Part shown: positions 8,411 to 17,510 of the stretch, one piece after another
How positions within the stretch are numbered: the stretch's first letter is position 1
Layout: every line of letters starts with the position of its first letter
Assembly (NCBI RefSeq): GCF_017104565.1
Contig: NZ_JAAGPD010000001.1
Span: 434,001-498,000 of the forward strand
Source: Paraburkholderia sp. Tr-20389
Lineage (GTDB): Bacteria > Pseudomonadota > Gammaproteobacteria > Burkholderiales > Burkholderiaceae
Direction of reading: 5' to 3'
DNA length: 64,000 bases
Program-made: the position numbers and the translations under genes
The notes under the pieces: model-generated
Told to the model about the DNA's origin: nothing
What the model saw: only the letters and a program-made list of their open reading frames with translations
The model's database searches: none

Positions 8411-11400
8411 GCCTGCCTCCTGAAGCGTGCAACGAGCCGCCGTAAAAAGCCCGTCAGTGCCGAGCCGCCTGTCGCGCCGGGCTCGTCGCCCGCTGCGACA
8501 CGTCCGAGCGATTCGAACAGTTGCCGCAACACGACCTTCGCCGCGCCTTCGAGCATGCGGCCGCCGACAGCCGCCACCTTGCCCGACACCTGCGCTTCAT
8601 AGTCGTAGGTGAGGCGGGTGCCTGTTTCCGTCGGCATCAGTTCGACGAGACCATTGCCACGCGCGCTGCCGAGCGGCGAAATGCCCGCACCTTCGAGCCG
8701 CAGACGATGCGGCGCGTCGATCTCCGACAACCCGATGCGCGCTTCGAAACGTGCCTTGATCATCCCGACTCCGACCGTCACGTCGGCGCGGTAGCGGTTC
8801 GGCCCCGTCGCTTCGAGTTCGTGACAACCGGGGATGACTTTCGCGAGCAGCGCCGGATCGAGCAGCACGGCGAACACGGCTTCCGGGGTCGCGGGCAAAT
8901 CGACGATGCCTTGCGCGGTGAGCGCACGGCCGCCGCCCGGCGCCGTTTTCTTCTCCGTCGCCGCTTCGCGATACTCAGGCCGCGACGGTTCCGGATCGTC
9001 GATGCCGACCAGCGCCATGACCTTCGAAGGCGTGAGCGGCAAGCGGATATCGTCGATGCCCAATGCGTCGGCAACCGCGTTCGCGACGCACACGGGCGTG
9101 CTCATGTTGTTGCCTTCGCCGAGTCCCTTTGCGCCGAGCGGCGTGAACGGCGACGGCGTTTCCAGATGCACGATCAGCGGATCCGGCACTTCGCACGTAG
9201 TCGGCATCAGATAGTCGGCGAGCGTGCCGGACTGAAAGCTGCCGTCCGCGCCATAGCGGAACTCTTCGAGCAGTGCCGCGCCGAGACCTTGCGCGAACGC
9301 GCCGCGAATCTGACCATCGGCGAGCGCCGGATTCAGCAGCGTGCCGGCATCGTGCGTGGTCACGTAGCGGTCGATACGAACATGGCCCGTCGCGCGATCG
9401 ATTTCCAGCGCGCACATATCGAACGCAAAGCCATACGCCGCCGATGTGTTGATGCGATCGTTCTCGTCCGGTGCATCCATATGAGGCGGCGACCAGAACA
9501 CCGTCTCGCGCAAGCCCGGTTCTTCGCCCTCCGGTAACAGCGCAGGCGCCCAATGCGGCGCGTTGCTCGCTGCACGGCCAAACGGCAGCGCGCGATCTTG
9601 CGCAGCCTTCGGATACACACGCCCGCCTTCGAAGCAGACATCTGCGGGCGCACAGCCGAACTGCTTCGCGACGATGCGCGCGAGCTTGTCGCGCACGCGG
9701 GTCGCGGCGAGATGAACCGTACCCGCGACGGCACCCGCGAAGCGGCTCGAATAGTTGCCGGACGCCACCGACCACGCATCCTTGTGCGTATCGAACTCGA
9801 CGTTCACGACGATGTCTTTCGGATCCAGCCCGAGCACATCCGCTACAACCTGTGCGCAGACGGTCATATGCCCTTGCCCTGCGGGCGTCGATGCGACCGT
9901 CACGACCACGCCGCCGAGCAGATCGACGCTCACGGTCGCGCTGGCAATCGCGCCGTTCTTCGGACCGGCCTTCTTGCGCGCTTCGGCGGGCATCACGGTC
10001 GTGATGTAGCCCATGTTCGACACGGACGGCTCGACGATGGCCGCAAAACCGATGCCGTAGAGGCGCCCTTCGTTGCGTGCCGCGTCACGGCGCCTCACCA
10101 GTTCGTCGTAACCGCCTTGCGCGAGCGCGCGCCGCAACGCCTCCTGATAGTTGCCGGAATCGAGCAACGCGCCCGCCGCCGCGCGATACGGAAATGCATC
10201 GGCGGGCACGAAGTTGCGACGATAGACATCGAGCACATCGAGCTTCAGTTCGATCGCGATGCGCTGAATCAGACGTTCGAGCGCGAAGTACACCTGCGGT
10301 CCGCCGAAGCCGCGCACGAGTCCCGTCGGCGTCTTGTTCGTCAGCACCACGCGATTGCGCACAACGAGATTCGGAATCGCATACGCGCCCGTCAGACAGC
10401 CGTGCATCCGGTAGAACGTGGCGGGCTCCGGCGCGCGCACATAGCCGCCGCAGTCTTCGAGTTGATCGTAGGCGAGCGCCGTGATGCGTCCGTCGGCTTC
10501 GACTGCCGCTTCGATCGTCGACAGGCGAGCGGTTGCCGACGTCGCCGCACTCAGATGCTCCAGCCGGTCCTCGACCCACTTCACGGGCGCGCCCGCCTTG
10601 CGCGACGCGAGGCACATCAACACCACATACGGAAACACCGCCTGCTTCACGCCGAAGCTGCCGCCGGAATCGCGGGGCGCCTTGTGACGCAGCCGGTTAG
10701 CGGGCACATTCAGCGCCATCGCCATTACCGCGTGCAGCGAAAACGGGCCCATGAAGTTCGATGTGACGTCGTAGCCTTCATCGCCGGACAGATACTCGGC
10801 GATCACCACGCCGCATTCGATCGGCGCGCACGTGTTGCGCGGATAATGCGTGACGATCTTCACGCGATGCGGCGCGCTTTCGAATGCGGCTTCCGGCTCG
10901 CCGTAGCGGAAATGACGGTCGCTGATCACATTCGTTCCCACGCGTTCGTGCAGAACGGGCGCATCGGGTTGCATCGACTGTTCGATCGTCGTCACGGGAT
11001 CGAGAATCGTGTATTCGACCTTGATGAGGTCGAGCGCGTCTTCGGCGAGTGCTCGCGATTCCGCCATCACCACAGCCACCGGCTCGCCGACATAACGCAC
11101 GCGGTCCATCGCGAGCGCCCACTGCTCCATCGGCGACTTCACGCCGACGACGAAGGGCCGCGACCACGGGCGCAAGTCGTCGCGCGTCAACACCGCGCGC
11201 ACGCCTCGCAGCTTCGATGCTCCGCTCACGTCGATCGAAACGAGTTCTGCATGCGCATGCGGCGAGCGCAGCACGGCCGCGTGCAACGTGCCGGGCTTGA
11301 CGCCGATGTCGTCGCCGTAGCGACCGCGCCCCGTCAGTATCGCCGGGTCTTCGAGACGCTGCATCGGGCGTCCGACGTGCTTCGCGGACACTTCGTTTGC

Positions 11401-11466
11401 GGGCGCATCCATCGCGGCGGTGCGCGGCGCTTCGGCTTCGGCCAGATTCGTTTCGCGCTGGTTCAT
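8407..11466 (-). CDS. hmfA: Furoyl-CoA dehydrogenase, molybdopterin large subunit fused to a CoxG-like SRPBCC domain
   Basis: The 1019-residue catalytic subunit that hydroxylates the furan ring of 2-furoyl-CoA with water. Residues ~30-800 are the aldehyde oxidase/xanthine dehydrogenase large-subunit fold (GRGRYGDDI, LVRGFGGPQVYF, and the C-terminal GLGEGNN near 782 with the family's catalytic Glu). Large subunits of this family usually end near 770-800 residues. Here residues ~845-995 add a domain that matches CO dehydrogenase subunit G (SRPBCC fold: LPATPEAVFAVLLDPALL, then a C-terminal amphipathic helix). CoxG proteins tether Mo-hydroxylases to the membrane or quinone pool, so the fusion may place this enzyme at the membrane. 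ATG has AAGGAG upstream and overlaps hmfG by 4 bp. Confidence 0.9.
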   Translation of the reverse strand: MNQRETNLAEAEAPRTAAMDAPANEVSAKHVGRPMQRLEDPAILTGRGRYGDDIGVKPGTLHAAVLRSPHAHAELVSIDVSGASKLRGVRAVLTRDDLRPWSRPFVVGVKSPMEQWALAMDRVRYVGEPVAVVMAESRALAEDALDLIKVEYTILDPVTTIEQSMQPDAPVLHERVGTNVISDRHFRYGEPEAAFESAPHRVKIVTHYPRNTCAPIECGVVIAEYLSGDEGYDVTSNFMGPFSLHAVMAMALNVPANRLRHKAPRDSGGSFGVKQAVFPYVVLMCLASRKAGAPVKWVEDRLEHLSAATSATARLSTIEAAVEADGRITALAYDQLEDCGGYVRAPEPATFYRMHGCLTGAYAIPNLVVRNRVVLTNKTPTGLVRGFGGPQVYFALERLIQRIAIELKLDVLDVYRRNFVPADAFPYRAAAGALLDSGNYQEALRRALAQGGYDELVRRRDAARNEGRLYGIGFAAIVEPSVSNMGYITTVMPAEARKKAGPKNGAIASATVSVDLLGGVVVTVASTPAGQGHMTVCAQVVADVLGLDPKDIVVNVEFDTHKDAWSVASGNYSSRFAGAVAGTVHLAATRVRDKLARIVAKQFGCAPADVCFEGGRVYPKAAQDRALPFGRAASNAPHWAPALLPEGEEPGLRETVFWSPPHMDAPDENDRINTSAAYGFAFDMCALEIDRATGHVRIDRYVTTHDAGTLLNPALADGQIRGAFAQGLGAALLEEFRYGADGSFQSGTLADYLMPTTCEVPDPLIVHLETPSPFTPLGAKGLGEGNNMSTPVCVANAVADALGIDDIRLPLTPSKVMALVGIDDPEPSRPEYREAATEKKTAPGGGRALTAQGIVDLPATPEAVFAVLLDPALLAKVIPGCHELEATGPNRYRADVTVGVGMIKARFEARIGLSEIDAPHRLRLEGAGISPLGSARGNGLVELMPTETGTRLTYDYEAQVSGKVAAVGGRMLEGAAKVVLRQLFESLGRVAAGDEPGATGGSALTGFLRRLVARFRRQA

Positions 11467-12095
11467 CGCTGCGCTCCTTCATCGTCGCGACGCATGGCGA
11501 TGGCATCGCCGAGGCCGCTCCAACGCTTCGCAATCTCGCGATGCTCGATGGCGAACAGATCCAGAATGCGTCCAACCGTATGATCGACCACGTCTTCGAT
11601 CGTCTTCGGGTGAGCGTAGAACGCGGGCACGGGCGGCATCACGATCGCGCCCATTTCCGTTGCCAGCGTCATGTTGCGCAGATGCGCGAGGTTGAGCGGC
11701 GTCTCGCGTGCAAGGAGTACCAGGCGGCGGCGTTCCTTCAACATCACGTCGGCGGCACGCGTCAGCAGGTTGTCCGCGAAACCGTTGGCGATCCCCGCCA
11801 GCGTTTTCATCGAGCACGGCGCGATCACCATGCCTTCCGTGAGAAACGAGCCGCTCGCAACGGCCGCGCCGATATCGCGCACGTTGTGCACGACGTCGGC
11901 CATGCCATCGAGATCGCTGCGCGTCACGCCCAGTTCCTGCGCCGCCGTCAATGCGCCCGATTGCGACACGATCAGGTGGGTCTCGTGCTTGTCGAGGCGG
12001 CGCAGTGCGGCGAGCAATCGCACGCCGATCATCGCGCCGCTCGCACCGGAGATGCCGACGACGATGCGCGGCTTGCGCACGGCGTGCTCAGTCAT
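11463..12095 (-). CDS. hmfG: UbiX-type flavin prenyltransferase supplying prenylated FMN to HmfF
   Basis: A ~210-residue flavoprotein with the UbiX N-terminal signature GISGASGAMIGVRLL and the C-terminal MPPVPAFYAHPKTIEDVVDHTVGRILDLF segment. UbiX proteins attach a dimethylallyl group to FMN, making the cofactor for UbiD decarboxylases. Its partner hmfF is directly upstream, and the genes overlap by 8 bp if the ATG at 12095 is used; a GTG at 12104 is an alternative start. It is the only UbiX-type gene in the window, so it may also serve the second UbiD enzyme at 33952. Confidence 0.9.
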   Translation of the reverse strand: MTEHAVRKPRIVVGISGASGAMIGVRLLAALRRLDKHETHLIVSQSGALTAAQELGVTRSDLDGMADVVHNVRDIGAAVASGSFLTEGMVIAPCSMKTLAGIANGFADNLLTRAADVMLKERRRLVLLARETPLNLAHLRNMTLATEMGAIVMPPVPAFYAHPKTIEDVVDHTVGRILDLFAIEHREIAKRWSGLGDAIAMRRDDEGAQR

Positions 12096-13620
12096 GATGC
12101 GCACCGCCTAGCCATGCGTCGAACGCGGTGTTGTCCGATGCGACGAGCGCATCGAGATCGACCTCGTCTTCGCCAGGAATGCGCACGCGCGTGAACACGT
12201 GCGCCGGATACACGACAGGCCGCGTCGCGTCGAGCCCCATCTTCGCGCTGACGCCCTGCAGATGCGGCGGCGCGTCGTCAGGCTGGCCGACCGTCGTCGA
12301 CGGATCGAGCGGCGAGCCTTGCGCGCCTTCGATCACGACCAGATCGCGATCCGCCTGGAAGCGCGTCGCGATCGCCCATTCGATTTCGGCGGGATCGTGC
12401 ACGTCCACATCCATATCGACGACGACCACCTGCTTGATGTCGTAGTGCGCGCCGAATGCGCAGAGAATCACGTTCTTCGCTTCGCCTTCGCGCTTCTTGT
12501 CGAATTGAATCCACAGGTGATAGCGGCACACGCCGCCGACGGACAGATGAACGTCCTTCACGCCGGGATGGCTGCGTTGCAGATGCGCCAGCAACGTCGC
12601 TTCGCGCGGTATCGCGCCGAGCAGCAGGTGCTCCATTTCGGCAGGCACGATCGTATGAAAGATCGGATCGCGCCGATGCGTGACGGCCGTGACTTCGATC
12701 ACCTCACGCGCTTCCCGCGCACTGTAGTACTTCGGGAATTCGCCGAACGGGCCTTCGGGTTCGCGCACGTTCGGAAGAATGCGCCCTTCGATCACGATCT
12801 CCGCGAACGCGGGCACATGCACGCCGTTCGTCACGCACTGCGCGACGGGCAGCGGCGCACCCTGCAACGCACCCGCGATTTCGAGTTCGTCGTTGTCGAT
12901 CGGCGTGATGGCTTGCGACGCGAGCATCGTCAGCGGATCGACGCCGATGGCGATGGCGACGTCGAGCGCATCGCCGGCGGCTTCGGCGGCTTTCTGGAAC
13001 GCGTGCAGATGACGCGGCAACAGCAGGATCGCCATGCGGTCGCGACCATGCACCTGAATGCGGTTGATCGACACGTTCTGCACGCCGGTTCGCGGATTGC
13101 GCGCGATCACGAGGCCCGCCGTGATGTAAGGGCCGTTGTCGTGCTCGCTATGAGTCGGAACGGGCAGCAGCGCGTGCAGGTCGATCCCGTCCGTATGAAC
13201 GACCTGCTGACAGACCGCCGCACCGCTTGCGACGAGTTGCGACGCGACGGGCGCATCGGCGGCATCGCGAAAGCGCGCGAGCAGGTCGGCTTCCTCGACG
13301 CCCATCGCCTCGGCGATCCACGCGCGCTTCGACATGAAGCCGCTCACGACGGGTATCGCGTGAGAGCCGGGCCGTGTGAAGAAGGCGGCCTGCGTGCCAT
13401 CGAGCCGCTTAGCGACAGCGGCGAGTTCGTGTTCGAGCGCGACGGGCTTGTCGATCGTCGCGAGACGACCCGTGCGGGAGAGATGCGCGAGCCAGCCGCG
13501 CAGCGTCAGCGCACCGGAGGGCTCGGCCCATGCGCGGACTGACTGGAAAACGGGATCGGTAGCGGAACCCGAAAAGGAACCGGAAAAGGCACCGCGGGTT
13601 GCGGCGTCGCGAGTATTCAT
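12088..13620 (-). CDS. hmfF: UbiD-family decarboxylase, 2,5-furandicarboxylate decarboxylase
   Basis: A 510-residue UbiD-family enzyme that would convert FDCA to 2-furoate using prenylated FMN. Family features are visible: VSINRIQVHGRDRMAILL in the cofactor region, then VIEGRILPNVREPEGPFGEFPKYYSAR containing the conserved acid-Gly-Pro-Phe-Gly-Glu block, and a C-terminal domain with DATRPVVYP. It is the first gene of the nine-gene furan operon. The ATG at 13620 has GGAG 6 nt upstream and is preferred over the in-frame ATG at 13632. HmfF is the FDCA-specific UbiD homologue of HMF-degrading bacteria; assignment here rests on family plus the complete hmf context. Confidence 0.88.
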   Translation of the reverse strand: MNTRDAATRGAFSGSFSGSATDPVFQSVRAWAEPSGALTLRGWLAHLSRTGRLATIDKPVALEHELAAVAKRLDGTQAAFFTRPGSHAIPVVSGFMSKRAWIAEAMGVEEADLLARFRDAADAPVASQLVASGAAVCQQVVHTDGIDLHALLPVPTHSEHDNGPYITAGLVIARNPRTGVQNVSINRIQVHGRDRMAILLLPRHLHAFQKAAEAAGDALDVAIAIGVDPLTMLASQAITPIDNDELEIAGALQGAPLPVAQCVTNGVHVPAFAEIVIEGRILPNVREPEGPFGEFPKYYSAREAREVIEVTAVTHRRDPIFHTIVPAEMEHLLLGAIPREATLLAHLQRSHPGVKDVHLSVGGVCRYHLWIQFDKKREGEAKNVILCAFGAHYDIKQVVVVDMDVDVHDPAEIEWAIATRFQADRDLVVIEGAQGSPLDPSTTVGQPDDAPPHLQGVSAKMGLDATRPVVYPAHVFTRVRIPGEDEVDLDALVASDNTAFDAWLGGAHHD

Positions 13621-13928
13621 CTGCGTCTCCATCTATGCCGCCTCTTCGACGCCCGCTTATGCGGATCGAGAGGACATGGAGCCAAGCGTAGCCAGATCGC
13701 GGTATAAGTTCTAATACTGATTTTTGATGCTTTGAATCATCGTTACTGATATCCGTGTTAGCCCCGATGACGTTTGCCTTACAGGGCGATATCACTACAC
13801 ACGCTGGCTTCGCCCTTTGCGCAACGCCTGCCGGGCATGCCTTTCGGCCCGGCAGGAACGCGTGAAGTGATGAAACGGAGGCATGCCATTAGCCGCCGTG
13901 ATAACCCGCTTTTTCAGATCGCCGCATC
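13621..13928. promoter_or_regulatory. Divergent control region of the furan operon and the LysR gene at 13929
   Basis: This 308-bp gap separates the hmfF start from the divergent LysR start. It has an AT-rich core at about 13700-13760 in an otherwise GC-rich sequence. Within it TGATT-N12-AATCA (13718-13739) is an interrupted dyad of the size expected for a LysR recognition box. This is the most likely place for the operon promoter and for binding by one or both flanking LysR regulators. No clear -35/-10 pair could be fixed by eye. Confidence 0.5.
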
Positions 13929-14870
13929 ATGGACCTCAAGCAAATCCAGTATTTCATCGCGTTGTTCGAAGACGGTTCGGTGACGCGCGCAGCGAAGCGG
14001 CTCAACATCGTGCAGCCCGCACTCAGCATGCAGATCGCCAAACTGGAAGAGGAACTGCATCAGCAACTGTTCGAGCGCGGCGCGCACGGGATGGCGCCGA
14101 CGGCCGCGGGCCGCCTGATGTACCGGCTGTTTCTGCCCATCATGCGCGACCTCGCGCACGCGCGACAGCAGCTCGTGCAGCGCGACGAAGTGATCACGGG
14201 GCACGTGACGATCGGACTGATCGCATCGGTGACGGAGAGCGTGCTCGCGGATTCGTTATCGCGCTTTCATACGCGCTATCCGCATGTCGAAGTGACGGTG
14301 GCCGACGGTTACAGCGCAACGTTCATCGACTGGGTTGCGGGCGGGCAGCTCGATGCCGCACTGATCAACAAGCCGCGTGCGCGTCTGTCGCTCGATTCCC
14401 AGCCGCTGCACGACGAAGAGATGGTGCTTGCAACGAGCGCGGCACACGGTCCCGACCTGCCTCATTCGATCGAGCTTGCGCAGTTGCCCGAACTCGAACT
14501 GGTGTTGCCCACCAAGCGTCACGGTTTGCGCGGCGTACTCGACACGGCGGCACAGCATGAAGATGTGATGCTCGCGCCGCGCTTCGAGATCGATGTGCTG
14601 TCAACCATCGTCGCGCTCGTCGAAAAGACGCGCTTTGCGACGATCCTGCCGCGCATCGTGGTCGGGCGCGCGGTACGCGAGGGAACCTTGCGTGCGTATC
14701 CGATTCTCGCGCCGCGCATCGTGCGGCACATCGTGCGGGTGAGCCATCCGCGCCGCCCGCTCAGTGCCGCCGCCGAAGCGCTGATCGCGATCATCGCCGA
14801 CGAATTGCGTCAGGTCTCGAATGCCGCGGATATGAGCGTGCCGGAGATGTCGAGGGAATCCGCTGGATAA
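13929..14870 (+). CDS. LysR-family transcriptional regulator of the furan operon (HmfR-like)
   Basis: A 313-residue LysR regulator transcribed divergently from the hmf operon, the standard layout for a LysR activator and its target. The helix-turn-helix (residues ~15-40) is nearly identical to that of the regulator at 478, as is much of the effector domain (for example DAALINKPRARLSLDSQPL against DAAIINKPRGRLALDMQPL). The pair therefore arose by duplication and may recognise the same box with different effectors. The C-terminal tail past residue ~295 differs between the two. Confidence 0.92.
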   Translation: MDLKQIQYFIALFEDGSVTRAAKRLNIVQPALSMQIAKLEEELHQQLFERGAHGMAPTAAGRLMYRLFLPIMRDLAHARQQLVQRDEVITGHVTIGLIASVTESVLADSLSRFHTRYPHVEVTVADGYSATFIDWVAGGQLDAALINKPRARLSLDSQPLHDEEMVLATSAAHGPDLPHSIELAQLPELELVLPTKRHGLRGVLDTAAQHEDVMLAPRFEIDVLSTIVALVEKTRFATILPRIVVGRAVREGTLRAYPILAPRIVRHIVRVSHPRRPLSAAAEALIAIIADELRQVSNAADMSVPEMSRESAG

Positions 14871-14886
14871 GCTTGCGCAGAGAGAA

Positions 14887-15804
14887 TCACACGAGCGGCA
14901 GACACACCGCGTCTCTTTCCAGCTTTTCGACCAGTGCATCGCGCATCAATGCGACGGGCCGCACGAGTCGCCCCGGCAGTGCGCCATGCACGAGCCACAC
15001 GTTCAGCCCGCTTCTGAAATCCGGCACGTCGACGATCTGCAATGCCTCGCGATGCGGATTGCGCGCGAACACTTCGGGCGCGGCGAGCCCGATGCCCAGA
15101 CCGCGCGCCACCAGCGAGAGCTGCAATTCCGAACCGAATGCCTCGACGGCGACGTTGAACGGCAAGCCGGCCGCCGACATCGCGCGGCTCAACGCCGAAC
15201 GCATCCCACAGCCGTCCTGGTTCAGCACCCACGGATGGGCCGCCAGTCCGGCGAGCATCGTCGGTTCATCGGCAAGGCCAAACGAGCGCGGTGCGACGAC
15301 CACGGTGGGCTTGTAGGCGAGAAGCGTCGATGTCATACCTTCGGGCAACGGCACACTTTCGGGCAACAGCACCACGGCGGCATCCGCCTTCGCCCGTTCG
15401 ACGCCTTCCAGCAGGCCCGGCGACCAGCCCGCCGTGACGCGCAGCGTCAACTTCGGAAAGGCGCTGCGCAGACGGTCGATGGGTTCCTCCAGCGCCAGCT
15501 CGGACAGAAACGGCGGCACACCGATCCGGAATTCGCCTGCCGGCTCGCTCTCGGGCGATGCGACGGCCATCAGGTCGTCGACGGCGCGCAGCACCGAACG
15601 CGCAAGCCCGTACACCTCGTTGCCTGCTGCCGTCGGCTTGAGCGGCTTGCTCTGCCGGTCGAGCAGTTCGATGCCGAGCGTCGATTCCAGATTCTGTACA
15701 CGGCGCGTCAGACCCGGCTGCGTCAGAAACAGCCGTTCCGAAGCCCGCACCATCGATCCGCTTTCCACGACCGCCACGAAAGCCTGCAAGTCACGCGTAT
15801 TCAA
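14887..15804 (-). CDS. LysR-family transcriptional regulator, divergent from an MFS exporter
   Basis: A 305-residue LysR protein with helix-turn-helix SMVRASERLFLTQPGLTRRVQNLES (residues ~17-41) and a standard substrate-binding domain. There is no in-frame ATG before a stop codon upstream; translation appears to begin at the TTG at 15802-15804, with GAGG 5-6 nt before it. It diverges from the MFS gene at 15900 across ~95 bp of AT-rich DNA and probably controls that gene. It is not closely related to the two furan LysR regulators. Confidence 0.88.
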   Translation of the reverse strand: MNTRDLQAFVAVVESGSMVRASERLFLTQPGLTRRVQNLESTLGIELLDRQSKPLKPTAAGNEVYGLARSVLRAVDDLMAVASPESEPAGEFRIGVPPFLSELALEEPIDRLRSAFPKLTLRVTAGWSPGLLEGVERAKADAAVVLLPESVPLPEGMTSTLLAYKPTVVVAPRSFGLADEPTMLAGLAAHPWVLNQDGCGMRSALSRAMSAAGLPFNVAVEAFGSELQLSLVARGLGIGLAAPEVFARNPHREALQIVDVPDFRSGLNVWLVHGALPGRLVRPVALMRDALVEKLERDAVCLPLV

Positions 15805-15899
15805 AACAACCTCGCATAAACATTATCAAGATAATTCAATTGTCGCATAACGAGGGCATCCCTACGATAGTCCGGACCATGACCTTCCGGAATCGAACG

Positions 15900-17204
15900 A
15901 TGACCCAGCCCGCCGACACCTGCCCGCGCAATCTCGCCCCGTCCTCTGCGCCGCCGCCGACGCAATCGCCCGTTCCTGTATCGCAGCCTGCGGGCGAAAC
16001 GCTGAGTGCGGCCCTGACGGTCTTTTTTGCCGCCGCGGTCGGCGTGATCGTCGTGAACCTGTCGGCGGCGCAGCCATTGACGGGGCCGGTCAGCCGGGCG
16101 CTGAATCTGCCGCCCGAATTGGCCGGTCTGATCGCGATGCTGCCGCAACTCGGCTACGCGGCCGGCCTGCTGCTGCTCGTGCCACTGTGCGATCTGCTCG
16201 AGAACCGGCGCCTGATCGTCAGGACGCTTGCGTGCTGCGCGGTGTTCCTCGCGCTGTCGTCGCTGGCGCGGTCGGGCTGGGTGTTTCTGGCGTCGGTGTT
16301 CATGGCTGGGGCGACGTCGAGCGTGATCCAGATGCTCGTGCCGATGGCGGCCGCGATGGCGCCCGAAAGTCGGCGTGGCCGCGCAGTCGGCAACGTGATG
16401 AGCGGGCTGATGCTCGGGATCCTGTTGTCGCGTCCGCTCGCGAGTGTGATCGCCGGATCGTTTGGCTGGCGCGTGTTCTACGCCATCGAGGCGGCGGCCG
16501 ACGCACTGCTCGCCATCGTGCTGTGTCTGCGGTTGCCGAGCCACGTGCCGCACGCGACCGCGCGTTACCCGGAATTGTTGCGCTCGCTCTGGACACTGCT
16601 GCGCAGCGAACCCGTCCTTCAACGGCGCGCGACGCTCGCCGCGCTGGCGCTTGGCGCATTCAGCGCGTTCTGGACGGCGATTGCGCTACTGCTCGCGCAG
16701 CCGCCGTTTTCGCTCGGCATGCATGGGATAGCGGCGTTTGCGCTGGCGGGTGCGACGGGCGCGATCGTGACACCGCTCGCAGGTTATCTCGGCGATCGTG
16801 GCGCGGGTCGGGCCACGCAGGTCGTCGCTCATCTGCTGATGATCGCGGCCGTCCTCGTGCTCGCTGCCGCCGGCGCGGGTTGGGGAGGCTTCTCACCAGC
16901 AGCCCATCCCACGCTCGCGCTGGCGCTGCTGGTGACCGGCGCGGCCGCACTCGACGCTGGCGTCATCACCGATCAGACGCTCGGCCGACGCGCGATCAAC
17001 CTCATCAATCCCTCGGCGCGTGGCAGGTTGAACGCGCTGTTTGTCGGCATCTTCTTCGTGGGCGGCGCGATCGGCGCCGCGCTCTCGGGTGCTGCGTGGG
17101 CGTGGGCGGGATGGAGTGGCGTGTGTGTCGTCGAGTTGGGGTTCACGGTTGCGGTGTTTTTGTTCGGCTTCGTCGACCGCGAGGCGCTGACGGGTCGTCA
17201 TTGA
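15900..17204 (+). CDS. MFS transporter, drug/metabolite efflux type
   Basis: A ~434-residue major facilitator with about 12 hydrophobic helices. A Pro/Ser-rich N-terminal stretch precedes TM1 (LTVFFAAAVGVIVVNLSAAQPL), and a conserved loop follows TM4 (MAPESRRGRAVGNVMSGLMLGILLSRPLA). The overall form resembles YnfM/DHA1-like exporters. Starts at 15840 and 15879 are possible; the ATG at 15900 gives an N terminus closest to the family. It is divergently paired with a LysR gene, which suggests inducible export of an organic compound. Substrate is unknown. Confidence 0.8.
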   Translation: MTQPADTCPRNLAPSSAPPPTQSPVPVSQPAGETLSAALTVFFAAAVGVIVVNLSAAQPLTGPVSRALNLPPELAGLIAMLPQLGYAAGLLLLVPLCDLLENRRLIVRTLACCAVFLALSSLARSGWVFLASVFMAGATSSVIQMLVPMAAAMAPESRRGRAVGNVMSGLMLGILLSRPLASVIAGSFGWRVFYAIEAAADALLAIVLCLRLPSHVPHATARYPELLRSLWTLLRSEPVLQRRATLAALALGAFSAFWTAIALLLAQPPFSLGMHGIAAFALAGATGAIVTPLAGYLGDRGAGRATQVVAHLLMIAAVLVLAAAGAGWGGFSPAAHPTLALALLVTGAAALDAGVITDQTLGRRAINLINPSARGRLNALFVGIFFVGGAIGAALSGAAWAWAGWSGVCVVELGFTVAVFLFGFVDREALTGRH

Positions 17205-17510
17205 GGTAGCCGGGATCCATCAAGCGTCGGTTGGCAGGCATACTCCGCCGCTTACGAAGCGCTTATTTGCGCGGCGACCACTGTACGGCGCCTCAGCCGA
17301 TGCCGCAACGCGCGCGATGCTCGTTCCTTCGTTCGTCGGCGCGACGGTGCTCGTGTTGAGCAATCCAATTTCTTTTGGCGCGTTCCTCGGCTAAGGGCGC
17401 CGGCACCGCCGAGGACATACGTGCAGGACGCGACCGCTCGGTGGCATGAGTGTTGGTCATCGCCGATTGCGGACATGCAGCGTATCGGCAAACACAGACC
17501 GAGCCGTCTC
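17205..17510. other. Intergenic region between converging genes
   Basis: About 305 bp between the stop of the MFS gene and the stop of the minus-strand maleylacetate reductase gene. Open frames here overlap one another and have no ribosome site or family resemblance. I see no clear terminator or RNA gene. Confidence 0.4.

Noticed and set aside
9553-11583. A 676-codon plus-strand open frame antisense to hmfA
   Set aside because: Low-complexity Arg/His-rich product with no family features; the opposite strand encodes a complete molybdopterin subunit.
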